From Saccharopolyspora erythraea (GTDB lineage Bacteria > Actinomycetota > Actinomycetes > Mycobacteriales > Pseudonocardiaceae), in assembly GCF_018141105.1 (NCBI RefSeq), contig NZ_CP054839.1, forward strand, positions 6,637,411 to 6,701,410: DNA of 64,000 nt, in the 5' to 3' direction. Position 1 is the first letter of the stretch. Each line of letters starts with the position of its first letter. The position numbers were made by a program, and so were the translations under genes. Positions 6,976 to 15,064 of the stretch are shown here, one piece after another. Under the pieces are notes generated by a model. That model did not search any database, had not been told where the DNA came from, and saw only the letters and a program-made list of their open reading frames with translations.

Positions 6976-8154
6976 CTACGTCGGGCGGCGGTCCCGGCGC
7001 AGTAGGGCCAGCGCGGTGCTGGGGAACAGCAGCACCGACAGCAGGCCCGCGCAGACCAGCGCCGCCCCCGTCACCGGGGCGATCAGGCCCACTGCTTCGC
7101 CGATCTGCGTCGTGGTGACCAGGAACGGCAGCGACGTGGCCTGCAGGAACCCGGCAGCCACGGCCGAACGCGTTCCCAGTGACCGCGCGTAGAGCAGTGC
7201 GGGCACGCCCCGCACCATCAGCAACGCCAGCAGGAAGAGCGGGACGCGCAGCAGCGCCGCGGGCTCCTCGACGAGCCCCCGCAGGTCCAGCGTCACCCCG
7301 CTGGAGATGAAGAAGACCGGGATCAGGAACCCGTAGCCGATGGCGTCGAGCTTGGTGCGGAAGTGCGGGTGCGTGCTGGTGTCGCGGTCGATCAGGCCCA
7401 CGACCGCACCCGCCAGGAACGCGCCGAGGATGCTCTCCAGCCCGAACGCCTCGGCGAGCACGACGAAGGCCACCAGCAGCGCCACCGCGGCGCGGACCCG
7501 GAGCTCGGCGGTGGTGTCCTGCAGGCGCAGGAAGACCTCGTCCAGCCGCGACCACCGGCCCGCCATCGCGACCGCGACACCGATGGCGGCCACGAACAGG
7601 ACGAACACGGCCAGGAACGCGAGCCGCTCGGCCGGGGTCGTCTCCGACACCGAGAAGAGCAGCGACACCAGCACCACCGCGGCGAAGTCGGCGACCGAGC
7701 TCGCCGCGATCGTGGTCTGGCCCGTCGCGTCCTCGGCGCGGCCGGCGTCCTTGAGCACCGGCACGACCAGCCCGAGCGAGGTCGCCGACAGCGCGACGGC
7801 GATCAGCAGCGGGTCGCGCACCCAGCCCGCCGCGCCGAAGGAGAACCCGGCCAGCACGCCGAGGACCATCGTCAGGGCGTAGCCGAGCAGCGCCGTGCGC
7901 AGCAGCGAGCCCCGCAACCGGTGCACGTCGACCTCGAGGCCGGACAGGAACAGCAGGAACGCCAGCCCGAGCAGGGCGACGATCCGCACCGCCTCGTCGA
8001 CCTCCACCAGCCCGAGGACCGACGGTCCGAGCACCACGCCGGCGACGATCTCCAGGACCACGGAGGGCACGCGCACCCGCGGAGCCATGCCGAGCAGCAA
8101 CGGCGCCAGCAGCGCGACCACCGTCACGACCAGCAGGTTGGTCAGGTCAGGCAT
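6976..8154 (-). CDS. Kef-type/CPA2 cation:proton antiporter
   Basis: A 392-aa integral membrane protein with about twelve hydrophobic segments and the Na+/H+ exchanger pattern: LEIVAGVVLGPSVLGLV early on, LLGLAFLLFLSGLEVD, then SATSLGLVVPVLKD, SSVADFAAVVLVSLL and LGAFLAGAVVGL. It lacks the KTN/TrkA nucleotide-binding tail of KefB/C, so it is the membrane domain alone. Monovalent cation/proton exchange is the family role; the ion is unknown. I start at the ATG at 8154 (MPDLTNLL), because it has GGGGGTG upstream and matches the usual N-terminus. A longer start at 8196 has no ribosome binding site and abuts the next gene's stop. It lies 57 bp after the M15 gene. Confidence 0.88.
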   Translation of the reverse strand: MPDLTNLLVVTVVALLAPLLLGMAPRVRVPSVVLEIVAGVVLGPSVLGLVEVDEAVRIVALLGLAFLLFLSGLEVDVHRLRGSLLRTALLGYALTMVLGVLAGFSFGAAGWVRDPLLIAVALSATSLGLVVPVLKDAGRAEDATGQTTIAASSVADFAAVVLVSLLFSVSETTPAERLAFLAVFVLFVAAIGVAVAMAGRWSRLDEVFLRLQDTTAELRVRAAVALLVAFVVLAEAFGLESILGAFLAGAVVGLIDRDTSTHPHFRTKLDAIGYGFLIPVFFISSGVTLDLRGLVEEPAALLRVPLFLLALLMVRGVPALLYARSLGTRSAVAAGFLQATSLPFLVTTTQIGEAVGLIAPVTGAALVCAGLLSVLLFPSTALALLRRDRRPT

Positions 8155-8211
8155 GGCGGACACCCCCAGCGCCGCGTCGTCGGCTGGCACCACCATGTGG
8201 CGCGGCGGCGC

Positions 8212-8922
8212 TCAGGGCATCTCGAAGTGCTGGTAGTCGAGCGGCGTGGTCCAGTGCCCGCCCCACGCCCAGCCGCGGTCGGTGAAGGCGCGCACGGCCG
8301 GGTCGCCGTCGTGCAGCAGGCCCGGGTCGCGGCGGGCGCGGTCCAGGTACGGCGCGGCGTTGGCGGGCTGGAAGGCGCCGGTGTCGTCGACGTAGGGGTT
8401 GATCAGCGGGTTCACGTCGACCGCGCGGCCGAGGGCGTGCTGGGACCACCGGCCGCTGCCGGGGATGTCGCGGCAGCTGAACGCCGAGGTGTTGTTGTCC
8501 CGCATCGACAGCTCGTCCTCGGCACCCGGGTAGGAGCCCGCCGGACGCATCCGCTCCACCGGGTAGCCGATAGCGTAGAGCTGCCCGAACACGTCGACCA
8601 CCTGCCGGACCCGGTCCTGGTGCACGTCCAGCTCACCCACGTGCGTCGCGCCGTCCATACCGACGTGGGCGAGGCGCACGCGGCGGAGCTCGGCGGGCCC
8701 CACCGGGCAGCCCGGTCGCCAGCTCGGCCCCAGCTCGGCGGCGGTGACCGGCAAGACCTCGGCGGTGAACGGCGCCCGCGCCGGGGCGGTGGGCGGCGGC
8801 GACGCGGGCGGTGGCGGAGCGGGCGGTGGCGGAGCGGGGCCGGAGCACTGCGCGAGCACCGCGAGCAGCGCCACCGCGAGACACGCGCGGTGGGCGGGGT
8901 GCGGGTGGTGACGTGTCCTCAT
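8212..8922 (-). CDS. M15-family D,D-carboxypeptidase-like lipoprotein
   Basis: A 236-aa exported protein. The signal peptide ends in a lipobox (LAVLAQC, cysteine about residue 26), followed by a proline-rich linker ([17 protein letters not shown]) that would span the envelope. The C-terminal domain has the M15 zinc pattern: SQHALGRAVDVNPLINPY (first His and Asp ligands) and GGHWTTPLDYQHFEMP at the very end (catalytic Asp and last His). FSCRDIPGSGRWSQH precedes it. Such proteins trim peptidoglycan stem peptides or act as endolysin-like D,D-peptidases. The start is the ATG at 8922 behind GGGGACC, a weak site. Peptidoglycan remodelling is inferred from the family. Confidence 0.88.
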   Translation of the reverse strand: MRTRHHPHPAHRACLAVALLAVLAQCSGPAPPPPAPPPPASPPPTAPARAPFTAEVLPVTAAELGPSWRPGCPVGPAELRRVRLAHVGMDGATHVGELDVHQDRVRQVVDVFGQLYAIGYPVERMRPAGSYPGAEDELSMRDNNTSAFSCRDIPGSGRWSQHALGRAVDVNPLINPYVDDTGAFQPANAAPYLDRARRDPGLLHDGDPAVRAFTDRGWAWGGHWTTPLDYQHFEMP

Positions 8923-9011
8923 CGGGAGGTCCCCGTCGGCTCCGGTGCGCTCGGTCGAGCACACCCCACCGTACCCGGGCGGACACCCGCTGAACGGCTC
9001 GTCGAGGGCCG

Positions 9012-10313
9012 TCAGCGCCGTCGCGCCGACGTCAGCGCCTGGCGCGCGATCAGCGCGGCCCGGATGCGGGGCAGCTCGGCGGGCACCGTCGTGTCGAGCC
9101 CGGTCAGGGCGGCGATCCTGCGCAGCCGGTAGTCGACGGTGTTGGGGTGGATGTGCAGGGCCCGCGCGGTGTGCCTGCGGTTGAGGCCGTGGCCGAAGTG
9201 CGTCCGCAGCGTTTCGAGCAGCTCGGGCTTGCGCGCGACCGGCTCCAGCAGCGCCGCCAGCTTCTCCGCCGCAGGCCCCGGCCGGGACAGCTGGTACTCC
9301 AGCGCCACGTCGTCGAGCCGGTGGACGCCGGGGGGACGCCCACAGGCGAGCGCCACGTCGAGGACCTCCCGCGCCACGACCGCCGCCTCTCCCACATCGG
9401 TCGGGGCTGCCGCCACCGCACCCGCCGTGGCGTCGGCGCCCGCCGCGCGCGACGCCGACTCGACCAGCGAGGCCAGCCGCCCCCAGTCGGCTTCGCCGAC
9501 CTCGTCGGCGGGTTGCGCGCACGGCACGAGCGCGACGCCACCTGCCGGGGTGAGCGCACAAAGCACCGGATCGCGCGCTCGGTGTTCGAGTTCGGTGCGC
9601 AGCCTGCGGAGCTTGCGCCGCGCCGCGACCGAACCATCCACATCGGACCTGTTCTCGTCGGGGTGCGCGCCGATCACCAGCTCGAGCACCAGATACGAGG
9701 GCGGCAGCAGGATTCCCGCCCTGGCGGCGATCTCGGCGTTCGCTCCGCCTTCCAGCAGCGCCGAGAGCAGGGCCTGCCGGGCTGCCTGCTCCTCGCTGAA
9801 CACCGCCTGCCGCTCGTGGAAGTACCCGGCCGAGACCGCGGCGGTGACGTCCTGGAGGTAGGCGAGCTGCAACCTGCTGAGCCGCAGCAGTCCCGGCAGG
9901 TCGGCGGGTTCGGCGTGCGGCCCCAGCAACTCCCAGCTCACCCGCACGCCGAGGTGGTGCGCGCTGAGCACCACGTCGATCGGCACCCCCTCCTCGGCCC
10001 GCTGGGCGATGTTCTCCCGCAGCGAGGCCAGGAACCGCGGCGACGGGCGCCGGCCGGTGCGCACGACCTCGGCGAAGGCCCTGACTCCCGCGCCGATGAT
10101 CCGGGTGACGTCACCGCGCAGCAGTTCGGTGGGCATCCGGGCGTAGGCGGGCAGCTCGGCGAGGATGCGCTCGAAGACGGCCGCCACCAGTTCCGGCGCG
10201 GCGGCGGTGATCCGCTGGTGCAGCGCAACTCCGCCAACGGTGATCGGGTCGACGGTGACGGGGTCGATCGCGGTCGAGGGCTCCCCGGAGGAGCCAGGAC
10301 TGTGTCCGGTCAC
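9012..10313 (-). CDS. PucR/CdaR-type transcriptional regulator
   Basis: A 433-aa regulator with the domain order of actinobacterial PucR proteins. An N-terminal helical sensing region (about 20–170) comes first, then a degenerate GGDEF-like middle. The C-terminal helix-turn-helix of the HTH_30 type is in LLETLRTHFGHGLNRRHTARALHIHPNTVDYRLRRIAALTGLD. No periplasmic or membrane segment, so it is cytoplasmic. I chose the GTG at 10313, which has GCGGAG six bases upstream. An in-frame ATG at 10376 would add 21 residues but has no site. It diverges from the secreted beta-propeller gene, with about 170 bp between the starts. An imperfect inverted repeat (GTTACGG…CCGGTAAC, about 10377–10406) in that gap may be its operator. 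The effector is unknown. Confidence 0.85.
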   Translation of the reverse strand: MTGHSPGSSGEPSTAIDPVTVDPITVGGVALHQRITAAAPELVAAVFERILAELPAYARMPTELLRGDVTRIIGAGVRAFAEVVRTGRRPSPRFLASLRENIAQRAEEGVPIDVVLSAHHLGVRVSWELLGPHAEPADLPGLLRLSRLQLAYLQDVTAAVSAGYFHERQAVFSEEQAARQALLSALLEGGANAEIAARAGILLPPSYLVLELVIGAHPDENRSDVDGSVAARRKLRRLRTELEHRARDPVLCALTPAGGVALVPCAQPADEVGEADWGRLASLVESASRAAGADATAGAVAAAPTDVGEAAVVAREVLDVALACGRPPGVHRLDDVALEYQLSRPGPAAEKLAALLEPVARKPELLETLRTHFGHGLNRRHTARALHIHPNTVDYRLRRIAALTGLDTTVPAELPRIRAALIARQALTSARRR

Positions 10314-10484
10314 GAAGATCTCCGCTGTTGTCTGGGAAGAATCCCACGTCGACCCAACGACCGGATGCCCCATCATGTTACGGAGATCAAGCTACCTGCC
10401 GGTAACCGGGCTTGTCGCCGGCAGTCCCTCGCCACCGAACGGACCGCACCGAACGGACCGACCGCCGACCGACGAAGGGAACGT

Positions 10485-11729
10485 GTGCGCATGAGGAGAA
10501 TACTCACCACCGGCCTGGCCGCGCTCGCACTCGCCGGAGCCGCCGTCGTGACACCCGGCTACGCGACGGCGCCGGCACCGCAGGACGTGCTCTTCGTCGG
10601 CAACAACTGGGACGGCACCGTGGAAGTGGTGTCCGCGCAGGGCGGCCTCACCAGCATCGGCCGGATCAACGCCGTGCCCGACCGCGACGAACGGATGCGC
10701 GAGATCTACGCGAACCCGGTGCGGCTGGCCTACTTCCTGGGCATCCGCGCGCTGGTCGGCGAGGGCCACGACCAGTTCGTCGACGACGCCTACAGCGTGC
10801 GGGACGGGCGGCTGCTGGTGGTCTCGCGGCCGAGCTTCGCCGACGTGGTCGCGATCGACATCGCCACCGGCGAGCTGGTGTGGCGGTTCGCCGTCGAAGG
10901 CCAGCGCTCCGACCACATGGCGATCTCCCCGGACGGCACCGAGGTCGCCGTTTCCGCCTCCACCGGCAACGTGGTGCACCTGCTCGACGTGGCCACCGGG
11001 CGCGAGACCGGCCGCTTCCCGTCCGGCGACTCGCCGCACGAGAACGTCTACTCCGCCGACGGCAGGTGGATCCTGCACGCCAGCATCGGGCACGTCTACT
11101 CGCCGCTGGACCACCCGGCGCTGGACACGACCAAGGGCGAGCGCTACTTCCAGATCGTCGACCGCGCCACCGGCCAGGTGGTCCGGCGCATCGACATGGG
11201 CGCCGAGCTGGACGAGGCGGGCTATCCGCACATGAGCTCCGCGGTGCGGCCGATGACGTTGAGTCCGGACGCCCGCTACGCCTACCTGCAGGTCTCGTTC
11301 TTCCACGGCTTCGTCGAGTACGACCTGGTGCAGGACCGGGTGACCCGGGTGGCCAACCTCCCGATCGCCGACGAGGTGGAGGACCTGCCCAGGGAGCAGT
11401 ACCTGCTGGACTCGGCCCACCACGGCATCGCGATGAACCCCGCGGGCACCGACCTGTGCGTGGCGGGCACGATGTCGGACTACGCGACGATCGTCTCGCC
11501 GGAGACGTTGCGCCACAAAGGACTGGTGCGCTCGGGCAAGAAGCCGTACTGGGCGACTCCCAGCGCCGACGGGCAGCACTGCTACGTGTCGTGGAGCGGC
11601 GACGACAAGGTGTCGGCGATCTCCTACCGGACCGGGCAGGAGGTCGGCAGCGTCCAGGTCGGCGACCACCCGCAGCGGATGCGCCTGGGCCAGGTGCCCG
11701 CGGGCTGGCGGGGCGGGCCGGCGGCGTAG
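10485..11729 (+). CDS. secreted YVTN-type beta-propeller protein
   Basis: A 414-aa protein with an N-terminal signal peptide (RRILTTGLAALALAGAAVVTPGYATA). Repeated propeller blades follow: SFADVVAIDIATGELVWRF, HMAISPDGTEVAVSASTGNVVHLLDVATG, MTLSPDARYAYLQVS, HGIAMNPAGTDLCVAG, and WATPSADGQHCYVSWSGDDKVSAISYRTGQEVGSVQVG. This matches the seven-bladed YVTN/quinoprotein-like fold, which usually serves binding rather than catalysis. The GTG at 10485 is six bases after AAGGGA; the ATG at 10491 (12 bases after) is the alternative. The stop codon lies inside an 18-bp tandem repeat. Divergent to the PucR-type gene, which may control it (inference). Confidence 0.8.
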   Translation: MRMRRILTTGLAALALAGAAVVTPGYATAPAPQDVLFVGNNWDGTVEVVSAQGGLTSIGRINAVPDRDERMREIYANPVRLAYFLGIRALVGEGHDQFVDDAYSVRDGRLLVVSRPSFADVVAIDIATGELVWRFAVEGQRSDHMAISPDGTEVAVSASTGNVVHLLDVATGRETGRFPSGDSPHENVYSADGRWILHASIGHVYSPLDHPALDTTKGERYFQIVDRATGQVVRRIDMGAELDEAGYPHMSSAVRPMTLSPDARYAYLQVSFFHGFVEYDLVQDRVTRVANLPIADEVEDLPREQYLLDSAHHGIAMNPAGTDLCVAGTMSDYATIVSPETLRHKGLVRSGKKPYWATPSADGQHCYVSWSGDDKVSAISYRTGQEVGSVQVGDHPQRMRLGQVPAGWRGGPAA

Positions 11730-11776
11730 TCACGGCCGGTGGCGTAGTCACGGCCGGTGGCGTAGTCACGGCCGGT
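11723..11776 (+). repeat. three 18-bp tandem repeats over a stop codon
   Basis: Three exact copies of GGCGTAGTCACGGCCGGT, starting at 11723, 11741 and 11759. The TAG of the propeller gene (11727–11729) is in the first copy. Because 18 is a multiple of three, each copy repeats the stop in the same frame, so copy-number change would not alter the protein. Confidence 0.9.
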
Positions 11777-11845
11777 GGCCGGACGGGGCTGCGCGGCAGC
11801 CCCGTCCGAACGGCTCGCGTCCCCGGCCCTGCGCGTCGCGCCGGA

Positions 11846-13065
11846 TCAGCGGCGCCGAAGCGCTCCGGCGACGACGCGGCCCACGACCAGGTAGACGGCG
11901 GCCGCGAGACCGTAGTTGAGCACCAGGCCGAACGTCGCGTCACCCGGGGTGAACACGTCCCCGAAGCCGAACACGAAGATCCGCGCCGTCTGGTAGACGA
12001 ACGAGACGAACCCGCTGTCGGGGTTCGCGCCGAACAGCTGGAACACGATGTGCAGCACGAACACCGTGGCGACCACCCCGGTGAACAGGTGGACGACCAT
12101 GGCCAGGGTGTTGGCGCGGTCCGCCCTGCGGGCGCGCTTCTCCTCGTAGGAGCGCTCCGGTCGGTCGTGGCGGGCCGGCGGCGGTTCCGGCGGCGGCTCG
12201 TACCGGTCGCGCCCGCGCTCGCGCTCGTACCGCCGGTCGCGGTCGTACCGGTCCCGGTCCCTGTCGTAGCGATCCCAGTCGCGGTCCCAGTCCCGGTCGC
12301 TCTCGCGGTCGTACGGGCGGTCGTAGTCGTAGTCGCGGTCCCGGTCGTAGTGGTCGTACGGGTCCGGGTCGTCGTACCGGGACGGCGGTGGCTCCGGATC
12401 TTGCCGCGCCGGCGCCGGTGGCTGCTCGTACCGCATCGTCGGCGGGTTCGGCGGACGTGCCGCCTGCGTCGCCGGTTCCGGTGCTCCCGGCGGCGGACCC
12501 GGAGGCTGCGCGGGCGGCTGACCGGGAGGCGGGCCGGGTGGCTGCGGCGGACGCGGCTGCTGGCCCTGCGGCATCGGCGGTTGCCCGCCGCCGGGCGGCG
12601 GACCCTGCGGCGGCGCGGGCGGGCCCTGCGGAGCGGGCGGCGCGCCCTGCGGCGGCCCAGGCGGGGCGGCTGCGGCGCAGCGCCCTGCGGCGGCCCAGGC
12701 GGAGCCCCCTGCGGTCCACCGCCCTGCGGGGGAGCCTGGGGCGGTGCCTGCGGAGGTCCCGGAGGTCCGGGCGCGGGCGGCCGGCCCTGCGCGGGCGGCG
12801 GTCCCGGTGGCACGGGTGCCTGCGGAGGAGGCCCGGGCGGTGGCGGCGGGCCCTGCGACGGGCCAGGAGCCGCCGGAGGCGGCGCGCCCTGCGGGTTCGG
12901 ACCCTGCTGGTTCGGGCCCTGCGGATTCGGAGCCTGAGGACTCGGGCCCTGGCCTTGCTGGCCGGGAGCACCGGGGCCGGGACCCTGCGGCCCGGGTCCG
13001 GGCGGAGCCGGACCGGGGCCCCGTCTCGCGCCGGGCGGCGGCCCCTGGGGCGGGTGACTGCTCAT
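11846..13065 (-). pseudogene. Pro/Gly/Gln-rich membrane protein, interrupted by a one-base frameshift
   Basis: Translation from the ATG at 13065 gives a low-complexity proline/glycine/glutamine region (MSSHPPQGPPPG…), lost at about 12663–12666. There the minus strand has CCCC where the repeat GPPQG(A)P needs CCCCC. One base over, the frame continues as PPGPPQGAPPAPQGPPAPP, then a Tyr/Asp/Arg-rich repeat tract (DYDYDRPYDRESDRDWD…), EKRARRADRA, and a C-terminal part with about three hydrophobic segments (NTLAMVVHLFTGVVATVFVLHIVFQL, SFVYQTARIFVFGFGDVF, LVLNYGLAAAVYLVVGRVVAG), ending at 11846. Intact, it would be about 406 aa: a disordered cytoplasmic tail on a small membrane domain. The change is in a homopolymer, so sequencing error, decay or phase variation are all possible. 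Function unknown. Confidence 0.75.
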
Positions 13066-13260
13066 GGCCCGCCATTGTGACGATCACACCGCCGGGGCGA
13101 CAGCCCTCCCCCACTGCCAGGCACATGAGAGAAGCCACAGCGCACCCCCTCCGCGCCTGCCCGCCCGAGAGTCTTCGGGCCGCAAGTCCGGCCGTGCCGC
13201 GGCCCGGAGGTGCACCCCGCGCCCCGCGGGACCTCGCCCCCGCACCAGGGGTCGGCGACG

Positions 13261-14112
13261 TCACTCGGAGATGGGTACGGCCGAGCCGGTGACCGCGATG
13301 CCCGACGCCGCCCCGGCGGGGATGTCGACGAGCAGCCTGCTCGGACGTCCCATGTCCTCACCCTGGTGGATGGTGATCCGCACCGGTGGCTCGACCGCGC
13401 CGAGCACCCGCAGGTACGCGCCGAAGGCCGCCGCCGCGGCACCCGTGGCCGGGTCCTCGTAGACGCCGCCTGGCGGGAACGGGTCGCGGGCGTGGAACTC
13501 ACCGTCATCGCCCCGCCACACCAGGTGCACGGTCGTCCAGCCCCGCTCCGCCATCAACGCTCCCAGCGCGGCGCGGTCGTAGTCCAGCTCGGCCAGCCTC
13601 CGGCGGGTGGCGGCGGCCAGCACGAGGTGGTCGTTGCCCGCGTTGGCGATGCGCGGCGGCAGGCCGGGGTCCAGCTCGGCCGCGTCCCAGCCCAGCGCGC
13701 CGAGCACCGCGGCCAGGTCCCCCTCGTCGACCTCGCGCACCGCCGGGGCGACGCTGGTGAGCGTCGCGACGACCCGGCCGCCCTCGGTCCGGGTGTCGAC
13801 CGCGACGTCGCCGACCGGTGCGGTCAGCAGCAGCTCTCCCGCCCCGTCGCGCTCGGCGAGCGCGACCGCCGTGGCGATCGTCGCGTGACCGCAGAACCCG
13901 ACCTCGGCCAGCGGGCTGAAGTACCGGATGCGGTGGTGGCGGTCGCCCGGTCGCTCGACGAGGAAAGCGGTTTCGGAGTAGCCGACCTCCGCGGCGATCT
14001 CCTGCATGCGCTCCTCGGTCAGCCCGCGGGCGTCGAGCACCACCCCGGCCGGGTTGCCGCCCCGGCCGCCGTCGTCGAAGGCGCTGTACCGCAGCACGTC
14101 TATGTCGTCCAT
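13261..14112 (-). CDS. PhzF-family isomerase
   Basis: A 283-aa protein of the PhzF/diaminopimelate-epimerase fold, with the expected length and both half-domains. The N-terminus has RYSAFDDGGRGGNPAGVVLD. The catalytic glutamate is in VGYSETAFLVE, followed by IRYFSPLAEVGFCGHATIATA, and the C-terminal half has HARDPFPPGGVYEDPATGAAAAAFGAYL. PhzF isomerises a dihydro-anthranilate in phenazine synthesis, but most actinobacterial homologues are of unknown substrate, and no other phenazine genes are visible here. It diverges from the LysR gene, with 71 bp between starts, so that regulator probably controls it. Cytoplasmic. Confidence 0.9.
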   Translation of the reverse strand: MDDIDVLRYSAFDDGGRGGNPAGVVLDARGLTEERMQEIAAEVGYSETAFLVERPGDRHHRIRYFSPLAEVGFCGHATIATAVALAERDGAGELLLTAPVGDVAVDTRTEGGRVVATLTSVAPAVREVDEGDLAAVLGALGWDAAELDPGLPPRIANAGNDHLVLAAATRRRLAELDYDRAALGALMAERGWTTVHLVWRGDDGEFHARDPFPPGGVYEDPATGAAAAAFGAYLRVLGAVEPPVRITIHQGEDMGRPSRLLVDIPAGAASGIAVTGSAVPISE

Positions 14113-14183
14113 GGTGACCAGCCTGCCGACCCGGTGACATCATGTCCAACGATGACTTCCGATGCCTTCGATCGGAGAACTCG

Positions 14184-15056
14184 ATGGACACCAGGCTGCT
14201 CCGCAGCTTCCTCGCGGTGGTGCGCACCGGCGGTATCACCGCGGCGGCGGCCGAGCTCTCCTACGCCCAGTCCACGGTCACCGCGCACGTGCAGGCCCTG
14301 GAGCGGCTGACCGGCGCCCGGCTGCTCGACAGGTCGGCGGCCGGGGCGGTGGCGACCTCGGCGGGCGCCCGGCTCGCCGAGCACGCCCGGCACATGCTGG
14401 ATCTGGAGGACCGGATGTTCGCCGAGCTGGCCGCGGCCGACCGGACACCGGCCGGCGAGGTCCGCCTCCGGGCGCCCGAGTCGGTGTGCGCGTACCGGCT
14501 TCCGGGTGTGCTGCGCGGACTCTCCGAGCGCTATCCCGACGTGCGGCTGTCACTCGCGCCCGCGGCGACCGGTGACGCGCTGAGCGCGGTCGCCGACCGC
14601 CGCGCCGACCTCGCGCTGGTCTTCGAGCCGTCGGTGAGCGGCAACGGGTTCGACGTCGTCGATCTCGGACCGCAGCGCCTGTCTCTGGTGGCGGGCCCGG
14701 CCACCGGTCTCTCCCGCGGGCGCCGGGTCACGGCGCCGGAGCTGGCCGAGGCCGGTGCGCTGCTGCTCGAGGAGGGCTGCGGCTACAGCGACGAGCTCGC
14801 CGCGCTGCTGTCCGCCGCCGCCCCGGCCGCCGCGCCCACCCGGTTCGGCAGCGTCGAGACCGTCAAGCGCTGCGTGGCGGCGGGCCTCGGCGCGGCGCTG
14901 CTGCCGACCGCGACCGTCGAGGAGGAGATCGCCGACGGCAGGCTGGTCGAGCTGCGCGGCCCGCGCACGTCCGAGCACCACCTTTGGCTGGTTCGTTCGG
15001 CGACGCGGTGGGCCTCCCCCGCTGTCATGGCCGTGCACTCGCTGCTGAGGACCTGA
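14184..15056 (+). CDS. LysR-family transcriptional regulator
   Basis: A 290-aa LysR regulator. The N-terminal winged helix-turn-helix is clear: MDTRLLRSFLAVVRTGGITAAAAELSYAQSTVTAHVQALERLTGARLLDR. A linker helix and a two-lobed effector domain follow (GEVRLRAPESVCAYRLPGVLRGLSERYPDVRLSLAPAA, and RCVAAGLGAALLPTATVEEEI). The ATG at 14184 has CGGAG six bases upstream; earlier in-frame starts do not. Divergent orientation and a 71-bp gap to the phzF-like gene are the typical layout for a LysR regulator and its target. The inducer is unknown. The stop is nine bases from the convergent DUF2339 gene's stop. Confidence 0.9.
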   Translation: MDTRLLRSFLAVVRTGGITAAAAELSYAQSTVTAHVQALERLTGARLLDRSAAGAVATSAGARLAEHARHMLDLEDRMFAELAAADRTPAGEVRLRAPESVCAYRLPGVLRGLSERYPDVRLSLAPAATGDALSAVADRRADLALVFEPSVSGNGFDVVDLGPQRLSLVAGPATGLSRGRRVTAPELAEAGALLLEEGCGYSDELAALLSAAAPAAAPTRFGSVETVKRCVAAGLGAALLPTATVEEEIADGRLVELRGPRTSEHHLWLVRSATRWASPAVMAVHSLLRT

Positions 15057-15064
15057 CCAGGCCC

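Noticed and set aside
11723-11776. CRISPR-like repeats at the end of the propeller gene
   Set aside because: The 18-bp units are directly adjacent with no spacers; they are simple tandem repeats.
10412-12937. An 841-codon plus-strand frame across the propeller and proline-rich genes
   Set aside because: It changes composition with each underlying gene and has no domains; it is a shadow of the two real genes.
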